NCBI GenBank assembly: GCA_038058095.1
Contig: JBBUBW010000014.1
Coordinates: 1-26,502, forward strand
Source of the DNA: VMFW01 sp038058095
Lineage (GTDB): Bacteria > Patescibacteriota > Minisyncoccia > UBA6257 > 2-01-FULL-56-20
DNA length: 26,502 nt
Direction of reading: 5' to 3'
Below, in pieces: positions 1-6,740 of the stretch. The position numbers and the translations under genes are program-made. The notes beneath the pieces were generated by a model. It saw only the letters and a program-made list of their open reading frames with translations. It was not told the DNA's origin and made no database searches. Position 1 is the stretch's first letter; every line of letters begins with the position of its first letter.

Positions 1-55
1 GCATACCTGGTTTTTGCCCCAGGTGTTTCCAAGGTGCTGGGACATTACGACTGGG

Positions 56-84
56 TTGACAAACGGCAAATAATTTGCTATAAA
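56..84 (+). promoter_or_regulatory. Near-consensus sigma70-type promoter for the 185-897 gene pair
   Basis: A perfect -35 box TTGACA lies at 56-61 and a -10 box TATAAA at 79-84, with an optimal 17-bp spacer. The TG at 76-77 adds an extended -10. Transcription should start near 91, leaving a leader of about 95 nt before the gene at 185. The match is seen in the sequence; activity is inferred. Confidence 0.75.
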
Positions 85-126
85 CTATATGGATTTTTGA
101 AAACAATGTAGTGGTGGAATTATATT

Positions 127-145
127 CCGTTAACTTGCCGTTAAC
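127..145 (+). promoter_or_regulatory. Tandem CCGTTAAC repeat in leader (possible operator)
   Basis: CCGTTAAC occurs at 127-134 and again at 138-145, an 11-bp period (one helical turn), followed by a degenerate CCGTTTTA-like third copy. It lies just downstream of the predicted start of transcription. Each unit contains the palindrome GTTAAC. A binding site for a dimeric repressor is possible, but no regulator is known. Confidence 0.3.
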
Positions 146-184
146 CGTTTTAATGTAGATTTAACCCCCTTAGGGAGGTGTAAG

Positions 185-583
185 ATGCTGTTTAATGTCC
201 AACCTGGATGGATTGTCGTCTGGGTCGTCGCGGCAGTAGCACTCTGCCACTTCTTCTCAATGAAGCGAGCTAAACAGATCGTAGCGGCCGCCGAGTTCTG
301 GCGAGTAGTGACGATCTCGGCTATCGTATCTATCGTCGTGCTCATCGGAGTAGCGAAGGGTCCCGAAGGGATGCTTCCGGCGAAGATGGGATACACTTTC
401 ATCCTGCTTGGTCTTTTGAGTATCGCCGGAATAATTTTCGGGTTCACTAACTTTCTCCGCAATCACGAGGAGAAGGTGGCCCTCCGGAAGATACGGGGAG
501 TTAAGAGATTTGATAAGTTCCAAGAGCTTTCTCAAGCCTTCTGGGCAGAAGAAGTCGGTGCAACTGGTGCCGGCGGAAAGTAG
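185..583 (+). CDS. Small membrane protein of unknown function
   Basis: I do not recognise this 132-residue protein. It has about three hydrophobic segments: one at residues 8-24, one around 42-58 and one around 70-90. A charged cytoplasmic-type tail follows, containing NHEEKVALRKIRGVKRFDKF. The start is well supported by a strong Shine-Dalgarno site (GGGAGGTG at 174-181), which most housekeeping genes in this window lack. It is the first gene behind the promoter at 56-84 and is followed after 8 nt by the lipoprotein gene at 592, so the two are probably co-transcribed and both act at the membrane. Base composition and codon choice (frequent GTC, ATC, CTC, CGA) are clearly more GC-rich than the neighbouring DUF4012 gene, which suggests a different origin. 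Function is not inferable. Confidence 0.7.
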   Translation: MLFNVQPGWIVVWVVAAVALCHFFSMKRAKQIVAAAEFWRVVTISAIVSIVVLIGVAKGPEGMLPAKMGYTFILLGLLSIAGIIFGFTNFLRNHEEKVALRKIRGVKRFDKFQELSQAFWAEEVGATGAGGK

Positions 584-591
584 AGGCGACC

Positions 592-897
592 ATGAAGACG
601 GCAAGGAACTTGGTCTTGGTTCTTGCTCTCTTGGTTTTCGTTGGCGGTTGTGCTGGGTTCCATGCGGACCCCATGTACAACCACTCTCCGAAAGCGGAGA
701 TGCAGGAGCAACGCGATGTTGCCCAAAACCCCGAACTTCTTCTCTGGAGAGATCTCTTTGGTGGCGATACCACCGAAATGAGGAAGCCCGAGAAAAAGGG
801 TAAGAATAATAGCCAGAAAGAGAATTCATTCTGGCAACAACTCAAAGACGACCTCTTTGGGCCAAGTGAACAGGACAACTCCGGCGATGGTAAATAG
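592..897 (+). CDS. Small predicted lipoprotein, unknown function
   Basis: The 101-residue product begins with a typical lipoprotein signal: MKTARN, a hydrophobic stretch of about 12 residues, then VGGC with Cys20 as the likely lipidated residue. The mature part is hydrophilic and rich in Lys, Glu and Asn, with two LFG-containing segments (DLFGGD and DDLFGPSE) that look like a degenerate internal repeat. No domain is recognised. A weak ribosome site (AGAGG) precedes the ATG. It lies 8 nt after the upstream membrane-protein gene and shares its higher GC, so the two form a small operon. It ends shortly before a large hairpin and a terminator. Confidence 0.65.
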   Translation: MKTARNLVLVLALLVFVGGCAGFHADPMYNHSPKAEMQEQRDVAQNPELLLWRDLFGGDTTEMRKPEKKGKNNSQKENSFWQQLKDDLFGPSEQDNSGDGK

Positions 898-915
898 TCG
901 CCGAGGAAAGGGAAA

Positions 916-948
916 ATGAATTCCACTACCATTACTCCGCGGGGTTAG
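916..948 (+). CDS. Possible 10-codon peptide overlapping the terminal hairpin
   Basis: A ten-codon ORF (MNSTTITPRG) has a good Shine-Dalgarno (GAGGAAAGG at 903-911) at normal spacing. Its stop codon at 946-948 lies inside the 5' arm of the hairpin at 941-1004. This resembles a leader-peptide arrangement, in which a translating ribosome would disturb the outer stem, but there is no gene downstream on this strand to control. It could equally be chance. Confidence 0.25.
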   Translation: MNSTTITPRG

Positions 949-1004
949 GTGCTTAGCTAAAAGCCATAGGATGGCTTTTCCCACCAAGCTATTCACCTAA
1001 CCCC
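941..1004 (+). ncRNA. Large nested hairpin downstream of lipoprotein gene
   Basis: An 11-bp perfect outer stem (GGGGTTAGGTG at 941-951 with CACCTAACCCC at 994-1004) encloses a 5-bp stem (TAGCT/AGCTA at 954-958/987-991) and a 9-bp inner stem (AAAAGCCAT/ATGGCTTTT at 959-967/971-979). A pyrimidine tract with T6 follows. It may be the operon's 3' stabilising or terminating structure, or a small structured RNA. The pairing is seen; the role is inferred. Confidence 0.5.
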
Positions 1005-1028
1005 CAGCTCTTCTTTTTTATCACAATC

Positions 1029-1049
1029 ACCGCTTTCGGCGGTTTTTTT
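1029..1049 (+). terminator. Rho-independent terminator of the 185-897 operon
   Basis: A 5-bp GC-rich stem (ACCGC/GCGGT, loop TTTCG) is followed directly by a T run. It separates this operon from the convergent DUF4012 gene, which ends at 1054. Confidence 0.75.
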
Positions 1050-1053
1050 GCAT

Positions 1054-3141
1054 TTATTGAGAAGCTTTTTTGAGAGTCAGATTAATAATCAGCCGGCCGG
1101 GAGGGTCGCTCGACTGATATTCAAAAATAGGTAAATTATTTTCTTCCCAGACAAAACTGATCGGGGCACTAATTTCGAATTTATAAACACCGCTCAAACC
1201 GGCTTGGCGCTCAAAAATGAATTGATAGGTTTTACCTTCGGCGAGCGGGACGGGAAGACGATGAGTGTAGTCGAAAACTATTTTTGATTTTTTGCCGATT
1301 TCGGTTTTGGTCCAAGTGGCGAGAACACTTTTCCCGAATTCCTCGAAGCTTTCAACGGCGGGATAATTCAGGAAATCTTTGCGAGTGGATTCAATCTGAC
1401 TCACAAGCGGGTCGGTGATATAGTTCCCTTTTTTATAATCAGTGGGCGGTTTAATGGTTTTTTTGACACCGCCGGAAAAGTTTTCGAGTTGAGGGTTGGG
1501 GGGCGTGAAAATTTGGAGGTAGTTTTGGTTAGTGGTTTTGTACCACCAATCTTTGCTTTCATTGCCGCGATGGGTTCTTTCTATTACCAGATGGTTAGCG
1601 ACTATGCCGTCGTCATTTATTTGGCTCACGAGAGTTATTTTTTGATCTATAAAAATATCGGTTTTACCGCCGCCTAAATTAGCATTCACGACCGCCAAGT
1701 AATCACCAATAAATCCTTGGGGCAATTCGTAGACTTGGCCGGATAGATCAAGGCCGCTGAAAAACTTCTGCAATTCCGGGTCTCTGAAGTAAACCATTAA
1801 GTCCTTATTAGAAAACCAATTGCCGACAAGATTGAAAAGTTTTTGTTTTTGAGCACTGTCCAAGCTGGCTAATTTTTCAACCACGAGAGGAGTTAAGTCC
1901 TGGAGAATTTTTTTAGGATTAGGCGCTTTGGTTTTCTGCCCCGCTTGAACTTGCTTTTGGATTTCGGATAGAAAATTATCGCTAGTGATAGTGATACTGT
2001 TCTCTTTGATTTCGATGGGACCGACGATTGAGAGCAAATTTTCGATGACGCGGGAAGATAGGGCTAGGGTGCCGTCGAAAGCAATTTGGTTTTTGTTGTA
2101 GAAATCGGAGCTTTCGGCAAACTGCAAAATTTTGCCAGCGGAAGCGGGGAAGTCGAAGAACCAGTTAGCGTCGGCAGTTTTCCAATTAGTGGCGATGACT
2201 TGGATGGGTTTAGGAGGAACGGTTTTTGAGGTTATACTCCTGTCTAGTTCGTTGATATCGTGAACATCGATGCTTTCCAGATTGGCGCCGCGGAGAGAGA
2301 TATCAGCATAACTCCCCAGGAAACCTCCGCCTGGCCTAATCTCTGAGGGATTTAAAAGCATTACGAAAATATGGCGAGAAGAAGAGCTGTTTAGCCAATT
2401 GATAGTTGAATTAAGGAAATTTTGATATTTTCCCAGATCCGTTTGAAGGGGTAGGTAGAAATCGAAATTACCTGGAGAGAAATCTTTAAGACGCGAAGCG
2501 ACGCCAGCAAGTTTGGCGTTTTTATTGGAGACATTGTTTAAAATGCCGCTGATTTCTTTTAGTTTTGAAATTATTTCACCGCCTCCTTGATGGAATAAAA
2601 GGTCAGGCAAGTTTGTAATCAAAGTCTCACTTTTTTCAAGCAAAATCAAAGCTTGGCTGGCTAATTCTTGAAAATCTTTATAAGCGCCGACGCTGTCTTT
2701 TAGAAGAGGCCAAATCTCGGTGCCAAGAACCTGGATTGGGTTTTTAGGATTGAGATCGGCTCCGGTTTTGAAAGTCTCCTTATTGGGGCTGGATTCAAAG
2801 GGCCGAAGATCAAAGACTTGGGTGTTGAAACGATTGAGCTCTGACTCTAAAGATTGGACCACATTTTTCCTAAAATTATAAAGACTGTAGTAAATAAAAC
2901 CGCCGCCAATAACCAAAAAAGCAATAACGGCGACGATAATGGATCGAGCTAGTTTTTTTTGCTTCGGCGGAGCGGAGGGTTTATTTTTAGGTTTAGTGGC
3001 AACAAGATCCGTGAGCGCGCCAACACGGCCCTTTTTTCTGAAAAGAGAGATTTTTTTAGCCGAGACTTCTTCGGGATCTATAGGAGAACGGACAATGTCC
3101 GACACCCGGCGAAATTTTCCGCGATCAAAAAATAGAGGCAT
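1054..3141 (-). CDS. DUF4012 domain membrane-anchored protein
   Basis: A 695-residue protein with a basic cytoplasmic N-terminus of about 65 residues, one transmembrane helix at about 66-86 and a large extracytoplasmic part. The central region has the hallmark DUF4012 sequence MLLNPSEIRPGGGFLGSYAD followed by NWKTADANWFFDFPASA and FDGTLALSSRVIENLLSIVG. DUF4012 proteins are widespread in Patescibacteria and some Gram-positive bacteria; their function is not established, though they are often thought to be cell-envelope related. It is the last gene of the serS-alr-ftsQ-DUF4012 series on this strand, 123 bp beyond ftsQ. It may also have its own promoter (3148-3176) with the -10 box only 6 nt from the ATG. 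The family assignment is from recognisable motifs. Confidence 0.9.
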   Translation of the reverse strand: MPLFFDRGKFRRVSDIVRSPIDPEEVSAKKISLFRKKGRVGALTDLVATKPKNKPSAPPKQKKLARSIIVAVIAFLVIGGGFIYYSLYNFRKNVVQSLESELNRFNTQVFDLRPFESSPNKETFKTGADLNPKNPIQVLGTEIWPLLKDSVGAYKDFQELASQALILLEKSETLITNLPDLLFHQGGGEIISKLKEISGILNNVSNKNAKLAGVASRLKDFSPGNFDFYLPLQTDLGKYQNFLNSTINWLNSSSSRHIFVMLLNPSEIRPGGGFLGSYADISLRGANLESIDVHDINELDRSITSKTVPPKPIQVIATNWKTADANWFFDFPASAGKILQFAESSDFYNKNQIAFDGTLALSSRVIENLLSIVGPIEIKENSITITSDNFLSEIQKQVQAGQKTKAPNPKKILQDLTPLVVEKLASLDSAQKQKLFNLVGNWFSNKDLMVYFRDPELQKFFSGLDLSGQVYELPQGFIGDYLAVVNANLGGGKTDIFIDQKITLVSQINDDGIVANHLVIERTHRGNESKDWWYKTTNQNYLQIFTPPNPQLENFSGGVKKTIKPPTDYKKGNYITDPLVSQIESTRKDFLNYPAVESFEEFGKSVLATWTKTEIGKKSKIVFDYTHRLPVPLAEGKTYQFIFERQAGLSGVYKFEISAPISFVWEENNLPIFEYQSSDPPGRLIINLTLKKASQ

Positions 3142-3147
3142 TAGATA

Positions 3148-3176
3148 ATCTTACCAACTTTGAGGGTGCATAACAA
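3148..3176 (-). promoter_or_regulatory. Possible promoter of the DUF4012 gene
   Basis: On the minus strand TTGTTA (3171-3176) and TAAGAT (3148-3153) are separated by 17 bp. Each matches the consensus at 4 of 6 positions. Only 6 nt separate the -10 box from the ATG at 3141, so a transcript would be essentially leaderless. Confidence 0.4.
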
Positions 3177-3213
3177 TTTACCCCAGCGCCAGTCCGCCAG
3201 AGGTAGACGGTGC

Positions 3214-3264
3214 GGGGTTTCGGCCTCTTATTAAACGAACCCCGGTCGTTCGACCGGAGAGGCC
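3214..3264 (-). repeat. Interlocking inverted repeats after ftsQ
   Basis: Immediately after the ftsQ stop lie GGCCTCT (minus, 3264-3258), a perfect palindromic hairpin CCGGTCG-AA-CGACCGG (3257-3242), GGGGTT (3243-3238), AGAGGCC (3228-3222) and AACCCC (3219-3214). The first and fourth elements pair, and the third and fifth pair, with crossing topology. This permits either alternative folds or a pseudoknot. There is no T run, so it is not a classical terminator. Confidence 0.5.
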
Positions 3265-4074
3265 TCATTTATAGTAGGCACGATTAGGAACCCGAAGATC
3301 GATATATTGGATATTTTTAAACGTGGCGCTAGACGGCGAGAGGGATTGGATAAACGACAAATATGTTTTGGCGGGGTAATGAAGACTGAAATAAATCACG
3401 GGCCCAGCGACAGTTTGGGCGTCAATTTCTTCGCGAGTTAAGTCTTTAAGTAATATTTCATTAATGGCGAGGTCGGAGGCGGTGAGGGTTTCCAGGATCG
3501 AGATTATGTTAGGAACTAATTCTTCTTTAAAAATCTTAGAACCGATGCTTAAATTATCTTGCGAATAATCAGAAATAACCTGAATTAGGTTGCCACCGGC
3601 TTCGGGCGATTTTCCAAAGACGATTCCATTTTTATCAAATAAGAAACACGAGGCGGGAAGAACTTTTTTTAAACACCAGATAGCGAAAGGTTTTTTACTA
3701 ACAACATCTACGGTCAACGTCTTACGGCCGTATTCTTTGCTAATGATGAGATTATCGATTTCCGGCATCGCCGCTAATTCGCTCCCTTCAATGTTTTTAG
3801 GCCACGCCAAGAAATTATTAAATCCTAAAGAACGAACTAGAAACGAATTTTTTTCGATACGATTGCGGAGAAGTTCTAATATTTTTTCTTTGCTTATATC
3901 GTCACCATTAACTACTACTCCCTGGATATGGAAAAGAGAAGAATAAAAAACTATCCTGACCACTCCAAAAATCAAAAAACCCAGGATAACAGTACTAACG
4001 ACACCTCGAATAATAAGCTCTTTTTTACGGCGCTTTTTTTTAATATCCCCAAAATCAATACTGGTTTTTCTCAT
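3265..4074 (-). CDS. ftsQ: Cell division protein FtsQ/DivIB-like
   Basis: A 269-residue bitopic membrane protein: a short very basic cytoplasmic tail (KKKRRKK), one transmembrane helix at about 20-43, then a POTRA-like domain beginning FHIQGVVVNGDDISKEKI, and a C-terminal beta domain ending YIDLRVPNRAYYK. That ending closely resembles the conserved FtsQ finish (IDLR..NRVYYK). FtsQ/DivIB connects early and late divisome proteins (FtsL, FtsB) at the septum and regulates septal peptidoglycan synthesis. The start codon overlaps the alr stop as ATGA (4071-4074), so it is translationally coupled to alr. No ribosome site is needed or seen. The sequence is divergent but the architecture is clear. Confidence 0.85.
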   Translation of the reverse strand: MRKTSIDFGDIKKKRRKKELIIRGVVSTVILGFLIFGVVRIVFYSSLFHIQGVVVNGDDISKEKILELLRNRIEKNSFLVRSLGFNNFLAWPKNIEGSELAAMPEIDNLIISKEYGRKTLTVDVVSKKPFAIWCLKKVLPASCFLFDKNGIVFGKSPEAGGNLIQVISDYSQDNLSIGSKIFKEELVPNIISILETLTASDLAINEILLKDLTREEIDAQTVAGPVIYFSLHYPAKTYLSFIQSLSPSSATFKNIQYIDLRVPNRAYYK

Positions 4075-5330
4075 TTCACGAGAATCCTTTCCATTAATGG
4101 GTTAAGGCGGGTGACGATTTCATAATGGCTGGCTCCGGCTTTTTGGGCAAATTCAAAAGCGGTGATTTCTTGATCGCGGTCTTTGCCAATTACGGCAGTG
4201 TAGTCCCCTACTTGGCATTTAATCCCGGTTACATCTACCACAGTTAAATCCATTGAAACGCGGCCTAAAATTTTGGCACGGCGACCATTTATCAAAACCT
4301 CGCCGACGGACGACAGAGAACGGGGAAGACCGTGCCAGTAGCCGATCGGCAGAACGGCAATTTTTGTGGGCCTATTCACGCGTTCGACTAGGTCGTAGCC
4401 GATAAACTGGCTGAAGGGGATATTTTTAACTTCACTGATGATGGTTTTCCAGCTCAAAATTGGTTTTAATTTTATTTGCCTCCGCCATCCGCCAGCCGGC
4501 GGAGTGGACTGAATTTCCAGTTCTTTTGAAGGCCAGAGGCCGTAGAGGCCAATACCAACGCGGACGGCGTCTTGGTGATATTTCGGGCTAATCATTGCCC
4601 CGCCGGTGGCGGAGACATGTTTAGTTAGATTTTTGTAACCGGCTTTTTCAAAAAGTTTTACGGCTTTATTAAAGATTTCGAATTGACGATCGGTGTAGGT
4701 GGGATAGTTAGTGTCTTTGGCGGAGGCGAAGTGGGTGTATACGCCTGAAAGGCGCTGTCGGATGTTGAAAGTTGGATGTTGGAGGAATTTGATAACCCTG
4801 GGAATATCTTCAATAAAAAATCCCTGGCGACTCATGCCGGTGTCGATTTTGATATGAAAAAAAGGCGGATTTTTGCTTTGGGCAAGAGATTTTAGAATTT
4901 CAAAATTGGAGATAGAAAGAGTGATGTCTTTGGCGGCGGCGTCTTTTGAGAGACCAACCAAGGTTGGTCCTAAAACCAGAACAGGTTTCTTAATCCCCTC
5001 TTTGCGAAGTTTTAACCCTTCAACTAGTGAGTCTACGCAAAAACCATCCACCCCATTAGAGGCGGACGCACGCTGCGAGCCCTCGCGGCCTCTAACGGGG
5101 CTAGCTCCAAATTTTTCGGCGAGACGGGAGAATTGGACAAGACCGTGGCCGTAGGCATTGGATTTTACAACAGACCACAACTTAACACGCGGGCCGATTA
5201 ACTTGCGGAAAGTTTTGATATTGTGGGCAACGGCCGATTGGCTGATTTCTATCCATGTACGGAAGGTGCCAAAGGAATCGAATTTACCCTTAGTTTTTAG
5301 GACTAATTTCTTTTTTGCCAACATAGTCAC
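4071..5330 (-). CDS. alr: Alanine racemase
   Basis: A PLP-dependent racemase supplying D-alanine for peptidoglycan. The PLP lysine is Lys56 in VVKSNAYGHG. The likely catalytic tyrosine is Tyr312 in FIGYDL. VRVGIGLYG and GRVSMD are typical family motifs. At 419 residues it is longer than the usual 360-390, mainly because of two low-complexity inserts. One at about residues 77-94 (PVRGREGSQRASASNGV) is encoded by the hairpin element at 5051-5100. The other, PPAGGWRR at 277-284, is encoded by a GC palindrome at 4480-4504. Both are in frame, and active-site residues remain. The gene overlaps the serS 3' end by 41 bp; ATGs at 5330 and 5324 are both possible starts. It is coupled to ftsQ downstream. 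The usual GYADG is GYWHG here. Confidence 0.93.
   Translation of the reverse strand: MTMLAKKKLVLKTKGKFDSFGTFRTWIEISQSAVAHNIKTFRKLIGPRVKLWSVVKSNAYGHGLVQFSRLAEKFGASPVRGREGSQRASASNGVDGFCVDSLVEGLKLRKEGIKKPVLVLGPTLVGLSKDAAAKDITLSISNFEILKSLAQSKNPPFFHIKIDTGMSRQGFFIEDIPRVIKFLQHPTFNIRQRLSGVYTHFASAKDTNYPTYTDRQFEIFNKAVKLFEKAGYKNLTKHVSATGGAMISPKYHQDAVRVGIGLYGLWPSKELEIQSTPPAGGWRRQIKLKPILSWKTIISEVKNIPFSQFIGYDLVERVNRPTKIAVLPIGYWHGLPRSLSSVGEVLINGRRAKILGRVSMDLTVVDVTGIKCQVGDYTAVIGKDRDQEITAFEFAQKAGASHYEIVTRLNPLMERILVK
4480..4504 (-). repeat. GC palindrome inside alr (TCCGCC family)
   Basis: CTCCGCC (4480-4486) and GGCGGAG (4498-4504) form a 7-bp inverted repeat. It encodes PPAGGWRR in frame, between the conserved LYGLWPS and LKPILSW blocks of alr. 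It shares TCCGCC...GGCGGA arms with the intergenic elements at 11532-11561 and 12809-12838. Confidence 0.55.
5051..5100 (-). mobile_element. 50-bp inverted-repeat element inserted in frame in alr
   Basis: Arms CCCCATTAGAGGC (5051-5063) and GCCTCTAACGGGG (5088-5100) match as an inverted repeat at 12 of 13 positions. The one mismatch becomes a G-U pair in the alr-sense RNA. The arms share CCCC(A)TTAGA...TCTAACGGGG, including the same odd base, with the element at 25874-25940. The encoded peptide interrupts an otherwise conserved racemase segment (LAEKFGA...DGFCVDSL). Confidence 0.7.
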
Positions 5331-6660
5331 GCAGAACTTTGGGGATTTTAATTTTACCGTCTTTGGTTTGATGGTTTTCGATAATCGCGATGAGAGTACG
5401 GCCGATAGCGAAAACGGTGCCGTTTAGCATATGAACAAATTCCTTTCTGCCGTCTTTAGCGAGATATTTGGTATTTACTCCGCGAGATTGGTAGTCGGTG
5501 GTATTAGAACAAGATTGGGTTTCACGATATTTGTTTTCACTCGGAATCCAAGTTTCGATATCAAATTGGCGGGCGTCGGCAAAGGTCATATCGCCGGTAC
5601 AAATTTCCATCACTCGATACGGCAACTCCAAGCTTCTCATTAATTTTTCCTGAATTGAAAGCATGAATTGATGCTGATGCTCAGAATCTTCCGGTCTTGC
5701 GAAAGTAATCATTTCAACTTTATCGAATTGATGCACGCGCAAAATGCCCTTGGTGTCTTTGCCATAACTCCCCGCTTCTCTCCTGAAACAAGTAGAGAAC
5801 CCAACATATCTTTTGGGCAAATCTTTTTCGTTTAAAACTTCGTTCGTATGATAAGGGCCGATCGAATGTTCGGACGAACCGACGAGATATAAATCATCTT
5901 CGGGAATATGATAGGCATCTTTGTCTTTAACAAAGTTATGTTTACCCATGCCTTTTATTATTTCGGGTTTGACCAAGACCGGGGGAAGAATCGGAGAGAA
6001 ACCTTCTTTGATTAAGGTTTTCATCGCGAGGTCAATAAGCGCGAATTCGAGAAGGACGGCTTCGTTTTTGATGTAACCAAAACGGCTGCCGGAAATTTCG
6101 CCGGCTTTTTCCACGTCGATTAGATCCAGCTCTTTGGCGAGAGTGAGATAATCTTTGGGCTCAAAATTAAAATCCGGTTTTTTACCGACTTCTCGCAAAA
6201 CTTTATTACCGGTTTCATCTTTACCAACCGGAACATCGTCAAACGGCAAATTGGGAAATTCTAAAATCAGCTCATCACGATTTTGGGTGGTTTTTGCCAG
6301 ATTCTCTTCTAAATTTTTAATCTCGTCTTTGAGTTTTTTGGCTTTTTCTACGTCTTTGGCCCACGCACCAGAAATCCCCTCACTATACTCTAATCTCAAG
6401 TCTTCTCTATGGCTTTCGGTGCGGGACTCCGGCTCGCCCTGAATACTTTTTTCGCTATCTTTATTACTAAATTTCTGGCGAGCCTTCGCTTCCCCTAGCC
6501 GTTTTTGCTCGGCGCGGAGATCTTCGGATTCTTTGGTCAATTTCCGCCATTCTTCATCGAGAGCTAAAAAGTCATCTACTAATTTAGGGTTGAGGTTTTT
6601 GGCTTTTACCCCCCGTCTAACATTATCGGGGTTTTCGCGGATTAATTTGGGGTCTAACAT
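5290..6660 (-). CDS. serS: Seryl-tRNA synthetase
   Basis: A class II synthetase that charges tRNA-Ser (and tRNA-Sec where present). The N-terminal coiled-coil arm spans about residues 1-130. The catalytic core follows with motif 2, FRREAGSYGKDTKGILRVHQF (about 292-312), and motif 3, IGRTLIAIIEN (about 419-429). The TxE-type substrate loop reads GSSEH. At 456 residues it is longer than the usual 420-430 because about 39 residues (61-99) are inserted near the tip of the coiled-coil arm, in a stretch bounded by a short inverted repeat at DNA level (6366-6480). It is the first gene of the serS-alr-ftsQ set and is divergent from thrS, with an 80-bp shared promoter region. No Shine-Dalgarno precedes the ATG, and the -10 box is 7 nt away. 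Confidence 0.96.
   Translation of the reverse strand: MLDPKLIRENPDNVRRGVKAKNLNPKLVDDFLALDEEWRKLTKESEDLRAEQKRLGEAKARQKFSNKDSEKSIQGEPESRTESHREDLRLEYSEGISGAWAKDVEKAKKLKDEIKNLEENLAKTTQNRDELILEFPNLPFDDVPVGKDETGNKVLREVGKKPDFNFEPKDYLTLAKELDLIDVEKAGEISGSRFGYIKNEAVLLEFALIDLAMKTLIKEGFSPILPPVLVKPEIIKGMGKHNFVKDKDAYHIPEDDLYLVGSSEHSIGPYHTNEVLNEKDLPKRYVGFSTCFRREAGSYGKDTKGILRVHQFDKVEMITFARPEDSEHQHQFMLSIQEKLMRSLELPYRVMEICTGDMTFADARQFDIETWIPSENKYRETQSCSNTTDYQSRGVNTKYLAKDGRKEFVHMLNGTVFAIGRTLIAIIENHQTKDGKIKIPKVLRDYVGKKEISPKN
6366..6480 (-). repeat. Insert in serS arm bounded by inverted repeats
   Basis: CACCAGAAAT (6366-6375) and ATTTCTGGCG (6471-6480) form a 10-bp inverted repeat with one mismatch, which is a G-U pair in serS-sense RNA. 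The 115-bp span codes for residues 61-99, which have no counterpart in ordinary SerRS proteins between AKA and KDVEKAKKLKDE. It may be an old in-frame insertion; the ends are less certain than for the alr element. Confidence 0.4.
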
Positions 6661-6667
6661 GGTTAAA

Positions 6668-6696
6668 ATAATAACTCATAATTAGAGTTTAGTTAA
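6668..6696 (-). promoter_or_regulatory. Promoter of serS operon
   Basis: On the minus strand TTAACT (6691-6696) and TATTAT (6668-6673) are spaced 17 bp apart. The -10 box ends 7 nt before the serS ATG, so the transcript would begin at or next to the start codon (leaderless). Confidence 0.5.
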
Positions 6697-6699
6697 GGC

Positions 6700-6728
6700 T
6701 TTAAAATAAAGGATTTTTAGCATATAAT
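6700..6728 (+). promoter_or_regulatory. Promoter of thrS
   Basis: A perfect -10 box TATAAT lies at 6723-6728, and a weak -35 TTTAAA at 6700-6705, 17 bp apart. The ATG is 12 nt beyond the -10 box, which leaves a leader of only about 5 nt with no room for a Shine-Dalgarno site. It is divergent from the serS promoter in the same 80-bp gap. Confidence 0.55.
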
Positions 6729-6740
6729 TGAACCAATAAA

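Noticed and set aside
1..111. Open frame from the window edge (AYLVFAPGVSKV... to TAG at 109-111) that could be the end of an upstream gene
   Set aside because: It is only 36 codons, overlaps a near-consensus promoter and shows no recognisable motif. An open frame of this length is expected by chance fairly often.
257..932. Minus-strand ORFs of 143 and 190 codons across the islet
   Set aside because: They are shadows of the two plus-strand genes, which have better start signals and clear membrane or lipoprotein features. No promoter or ribosome site supports the minus strand.
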